Source: CAZYBG01 sp964645155 (GTDB taxonomy: Bacteria; Pseudomonadota; Alphaproteobacteria; Rhodobacterales; Rhodobacteraceae). From it: a stretch of 9,021 bases of DNA. This document shows positions 5,847-9,021 of this stretch, piece after piece; position 1 is the stretch's first letter; every line of letters starts with the position of its first letter. A program made the position numbers and the translations under genes. The stretch covers positions 1 to 9,021 of the forward strand of contig CAZYBG010000112.1 of NCBI GenBank assembly GCA_964645155.1. The letters are read 5' to 3'. Under the pieces are notes generated by a model. That model was not told the DNA's origin. It saw only the letters and a list, made by a program, of their open reading frames with translations, and searched no databases.

Positions 5847-7556
5847 TCAGAGCCCGAGCCCGCGGAAGACCTTCGGCAGTTCCTCCGGCAGGTCTTCGGC
5901 GATCAGGCCCGGGCCGAAGGAGAGCGCGCATTCGACGTGAAGCCAGGCGGCAGTCTCGGCCGCCAGTATCGGCCCGACGCCGCGGGCGAGCAGGCCCGCG
6001 ATGAAGCCCGCCAGCACGTCGCCCGAGCCTGCCGTGGCGAGCCAGGGCGCCGCGCGATCGTAGTGGGCGGAGTTGATCGCGCAGCGGCCCGAGGGGTCCG
6101 CGATCACCGTGTCGGGGCCCTTGAAGAGCACCGTGCAGCCGGCGCGGGCGGCCGCCTCGCGGGTGGCGTCGACCTTGCTGTAGGCGGGGCCGGTGGTGGC
6201 CGGGGCGTTCAGCTTCTCGGCGGTGTCGGGGAAGAGGCGGGCGAACTCGCCTTCATGGGGGGTGAGGACGCAGCGGTCGTGGAGGGCGGCGAAGAGATCG
6301 GGGTGCCGTGACAGGATCGTGAGCGCGTCGGCGTCGAGGACGACGGCGCGGCGCTGTTTCTGTCGCCCCGGGCTCGACCCGGGGCCTCCGTCCGCCAGCG
6401 CCGTGCCTGGACCCCCCCGGTCCCGGGTCGAGCCCGGGACGACAGAGACACCCAGCGCCGCCGCCACCAGCGCCGCCTCCCGCTCGCCGGTCCCGAGGCC
6501 TGGGCCGAGGCACAGCGCGTTGATGCGGTGGTCGCCGAGGATGCTCCCGAACGCGTCGGCGTCGGCGACCGGCTTCAGCATGATCGCCGTCAGCGCGGCG
6601 GCGTTCTCCTGCAGCGCGGCGGGCGGGCAGCCCACGGTGACGAGCCCCGCCCCGATGCGGAGCGCGCCGCGGGCGGCGAGGCGCGCGGCGCCGCCCCGGC
6701 CGGGGGGGCCTGCGAGGATCAGGGCGTGGCCGTGGGTGTACTTGTGGCCGGAGCGTTTGAAGACCGCGCCACCTACGGAAACCTCGTCCACGGCGCGAAC
6801 TGGCTCTTGCCCGGGTGGCAACCCCGGCTCGCGCCCGACCCGCCCCCCCGGGGCGGGCGCGAACGCCCACCCCGCGGGCCGGGCGCGAGCCTCGTCGCTC
6901 AGTTCGCCGATCTGATCGAGGCCGATGGCGACCACGCGCAACCTGCCACTTGTTGCGGGACCTTCGCCAATGGCGTGGCCGATCTTTGCGCGATGAAACG
7001 TCACGGTGAGTTCCGCTGGCAACGCACCGCCCAGAGTCCTGCCGCTGTCCATGCAAACGCCGCTGGGCCCGTCGATCGCAACATCGCAGCCAAGTGGCGG
7101 CATTTCCCGCCAGTCCTGCACCAGCTCTGCGACCGCGTCCGTCAACGGCCGCACCAGACCAGTGCCGAACAAGGCGTCGATGTTCAGGTCAGATTTCCAA
7201 GGTCGATCCCTGACCTCGGCGAAGTCCCTCACCTCCCCCATCCCGCACCACCGCTCGTAATTCACCCTTGCATCGGGCGGCAGCTTCTCCGGATCGCCGT
7301 AGAGGAACACCCCCACCTCCCAGCCCCACTCCTTCAGGAGCCGCGCCACGACGAAGCCGTCGCCGCCATTGTTGCCCGGCCCGCAGAGCACCACCGCGCG
7401 GTGCGGCGCCTTCGCCAGCTCCGGCCATTCCTCCCAGATCGCCTCGACGACCCCCCTGCCCGCTCGCTCCATCAGGTCGAGGCCGGTGACGGCGCCACTC
7501 GCGATCGCCGCCTGCTCGATGGCGCGCATTTGGGCAGCGGTGAGGAGTTCGGTCAT
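5847..7556 (-). CDS. nnr: Bifunctional NAD(P)H-hydrate epimerase / ADP-dependent NAD(P)HX dehydratase
   Basis: A 569-residue fusion that repairs hydrated NADH and NADPH. The N-terminal YjeF_N domain (about 1-215) epimerises R/S-NAD(P)HX and shows GPGNNGGDGFVVARLL (59-74), DALFGTG (128-134) and AIDGPSGVCMDSG (160-172). The C-terminal ribokinase-like domain (about 265-569) dehydrates S-NAD(P)HX using ADP. It shows HKYTHGHALIL, GPGLGTGE (351-358), VLDADAL (406-412), TPHEGEF (432-438), FKGPDTVIA (478-486) and LATAGSGDVLAGF (506-518). The ATG at 7556 is preceded by GAGGTG, 9 nt away. The protein is longer than usual (about 500, from memory) because of two proline/glycine/arginine-rich stretches. 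Residues 222-244 lie in the interdomain linker, and residues about 371-400 lie between GPGLG and DADAL. Both coincide with DNA palindromes and preserve the frame. All catalytic motifs flank them intact, so function is probably retained. The gene diverges from glnB with a 170-bp gap. Confidence 0.95.
   Translation of the reverse strand: MTELLTAAQMRAIEQAAIASGAVTGLDLMERAGRGVVEAIWEEWPELAKAPHRAVVLCGPGNNGGDGFVVARLLKEWGWEVGVFLYGDPEKLPPDARVNYERWCGMGEVRDFAEVRDRPWKSDLNIDALFGTGLVRPLTDAVAELVQDWREMPPLGCDVAIDGPSGVCMDSGRTLGGALPAELTVTFHRAKIGHAIGEGPATSGRLRVVAIGLDQIGELSDEARARPAGWAFAPAPGGRVGREPGLPPGQEPVRAVDEVSVGGAVFKRSGHKYTHGHALILAGPPGRGGAARLAARGALRIGAGLVTVGCPPAALQENAAALTAIMLKPVADADAFGSILGDHRINALCLGPGLGTGEREAALVAAALGVSVVPGSTRDRGGPGTALADGGPGSSPGRQKQRRAVVLDADALTILSRHPDLFAALHDRCVLTPHEGEFARLFPDTAEKLNAPATTGPAYSKVDATREAAARAGCTVLFKGPDTVIADPSGRCAINSAHYDRAAPWLATAGSGDVLAGFIAGLLARGVGPILAAETAAWLHVECALSFGPGLIAEDLPEELPKVFRGLGL
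6360..6445. repeat. Palindromic repeat element inside nnr
   Basis: Two 27-bp arms (6360-6386 and 6419-6445) are inverted copies matching at 25 of 27 positions, separated by 32 bp. Each arm contains its own small palindrome CCCGGG-N5-CCCGGG beside a CTGTCG end. The minus-strand translation is VVPGSTRDRGGPGT followed by ADGGPGSSPGRQK, read in frame through nnr at about residues 372-400. From memory, GTCGTCCCGGGCTCGACC-like palindromes are scattered between genes in many alphaproteobacteria, so this looks like one dispersed copy landed in a coding region. Copy number cannot be seen from one window. Confidence 0.75.
6826..6891. repeat. Nested GC-rich palindrome in the nnr linker
   Basis: GGCTCGCGCCCGACC (6826-6840) pairs with GGCCGGGCGCGAGCC (6877-6891) at 14 of 15 positions. 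Inside it is a perfect 8-bp hairpin CCCGCCCC/GGGGCGGG with a CCC loop (6839-6857). It encodes residues about 222-244 of Nnr (around ARPAGWAFAPAPGGRVGRE), between the two catalytic domains. The sequence differs from the element at 6360-6445, so it is a separate repeat or a local expansion. Confidence 0.5.
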
Positions 7557-7698
7557 CGACGGCGCACCTCATGTTCGCACAGCGACCATTCCGTGGGCGC
7601 AATGCCTGTTTCTTGGGCGTGGCTGCCGGAATCCCCAGGCCGCGCCCGGCGCCCGGAGCCTACCGAATTGTTCCTTCCGGGGGAAAGTGGTGTGACGG

Positions 7699-7719
7699 CC
7701 CGCGACACGCGGGAGGAGG
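7699..7719 (+). promoter_or_regulatory. Hairpin abutting the glnB ribosome-binding site
   Basis: CCCGCG (7699-7704) and CGCGGG (7708-7713) form a perfect 6-bp stem around ACA. It is directly followed by the strong Shine-Dalgarno AGGAGG (7714-7719), 7 nt before the glnB ATG. The stem does not bury the Shine-Dalgarno but would sit at the edge of the ribosome footprint. No clear sigma-54 (GG-N10-GC) element or NtrC site was recognised in 7557-7726. Confidence 0.35.
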
Positions 7720-7726
7720 CGGGGCA

Positions 7727-8065
7727 ATGAAGAAGATCGAGGCGATCATCAAGCCCTTCAAGCTCGACGAGGTGAAGGAGGCGCTGCAGGAGGCGGGCGT
7801 GCAGGGCCTCTCGGTGATCGAGGTCAAGGGCTTCGGCCGCCAGAAGGGCCATACCGAGCTCTATCGCGGCGCCGAATACGTCGTCGACTTCCTGCCCAAG
7901 GTGAAGATCGAGGTCGTCCTGCCCGACGCGCAGGTCGACTCCGCGATCGAGGCGATCGTCGCGGCCGCCAAGACCGACAAGATCGGCGACGGCAAGATCT
8001 TCGTCTCGACCATCGAACAGGCGATCCGCATCCGCACCGGCGAGACGGGCGACGACGCGCTCTGA
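7727..8065 (+). CDS. glnB: Nitrogen regulatory protein PII
   Basis: A 112-residue PII signal protein, exactly the family length and close to E. coli GlnB along its whole sequence. The trimer senses 2-oxoglutarate and ATP/ADP, and is uridylylated by GlnD when nitrogen is short. It then controls glutamine synthetase adenylylation and NtrB/NtrC. Seen here are MKKIEAIIKPFKLDEVKEAL, VIEVKGFGRQKGHTELYRGA, and the T-loop with the modification site Tyr51 (GAEYVVDF). PKVKIEVVLP and the IGDGKIFVS and IRIRTGE nucleotide-binding segments complete it. The ATG at 7727 follows AGGAGG by 7 nt; the frame is open further upstream but lacks PII similarity. The ELYRGAEYVVDFLPK T-loop and the glnA gene 41 nt downstream favour GlnB over GlnK, which usually pairs with amtB. 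Cotranscription with glnA is expected; nitrogen-dependent control is likely, but no promoter could be fixed. Confidence 0.97.
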   Translation: MKKIEAIIKPFKLDEVKEALQEAGVQGLSVIEVKGFGRQKGHTELYRGAEYVVDFLPKVKIEVVLPDAQVDSAIEAIVAAAKTDKIGDGKIFVSTIEQAIRIRTGETGDDAL

Positions 8066-8106
8066 TCCGCCGCAATCACGCTCAAACCGAGAAGGGGCCA
8101 GTCCAG

Positions 8107-9021
<915 letters not shown>

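Noticed and set aside
7557..7726. Possible sigma-54/NtrC promoter for glnB
   Set aside because: No GG-N10-GC element with the usual flanking bases and no convincing NtrC dyad was found by eye.
6528..7730. A 400-codon open frame on the plus strand opposite nnr
   Set aside because: No domain is recognisable, and the minus strand carries all Nnr motifs in order.

Overview
The window is GC-rich chromosomal DNA, most likely from an alphaproteobacterium of the Rhodobacteraceae type. The evidence is strong G/C at third codon positions, a glnB-glnA pair, a bfd-bfr iron-storage pair behind a CTGA-N9-TCAG dyad of the kind proposed for iron control in this group, a Hint_2-type Hedgehog/intein protein, and dispersed GC-rich palindromes. 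No genus or species can be assigned from the sequence alone.

Layout: (1) The 3' end of trpE (+, 2-523) enters from the left. (2) A convergent Acg-like FMN nitroreductase-family gene (-, 618-1709) has a probable Tat signal and a TTG start. It is followed by a 349-bp stretch with no recognisable gene. (3) On the minus strand bfd (2492-2794) and bfr (2059-2544) overlap by 53 nt and share one promoter region carrying the dyad. (4) Also on the minus strand are tig (trigger factor, 2947-4278) and, upstream of it, tRNA-Leu(UAG) with a Rho-independent terminator between them. (5) A plus-strand Hint-domain protein (4664-5740) is preceded by three tandem 12-bp repeats. (6) A convergent bifunctional NAD(P)HX repair gene, nnr (-, 5847-7556), contains two GC-rich palindromic segments within its reading frame. 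(7) Divergent from nnr is glnB-glnA (+, 7727 to window end), the PII signal protein and type I glutamine synthetase; glnA is cut by the window edge.

Functionally this is mostly housekeeping: tryptophan synthesis, iron storage and release (Bfr stores iron, Bfd accepts electrons to mobilise it), protein folding at the ribosome, repair of damaged nicotinamide cofactors, and nitrogen assimilation with its regulator. I see no phage, insertion sequence, CRISPR array, toxin-antitoxin pair or defence island, and no convincing wholly new system. The observations most worth checking are the palindromic repeat read through as about 29 codons inside the catalytic domain of Nnr, a second GC-rich palindrome in the linker of the same protein, the Hint-domain protein with its uncharacterised acidic N-terminal half, and the dyad inside the bfd-bfr promoter.
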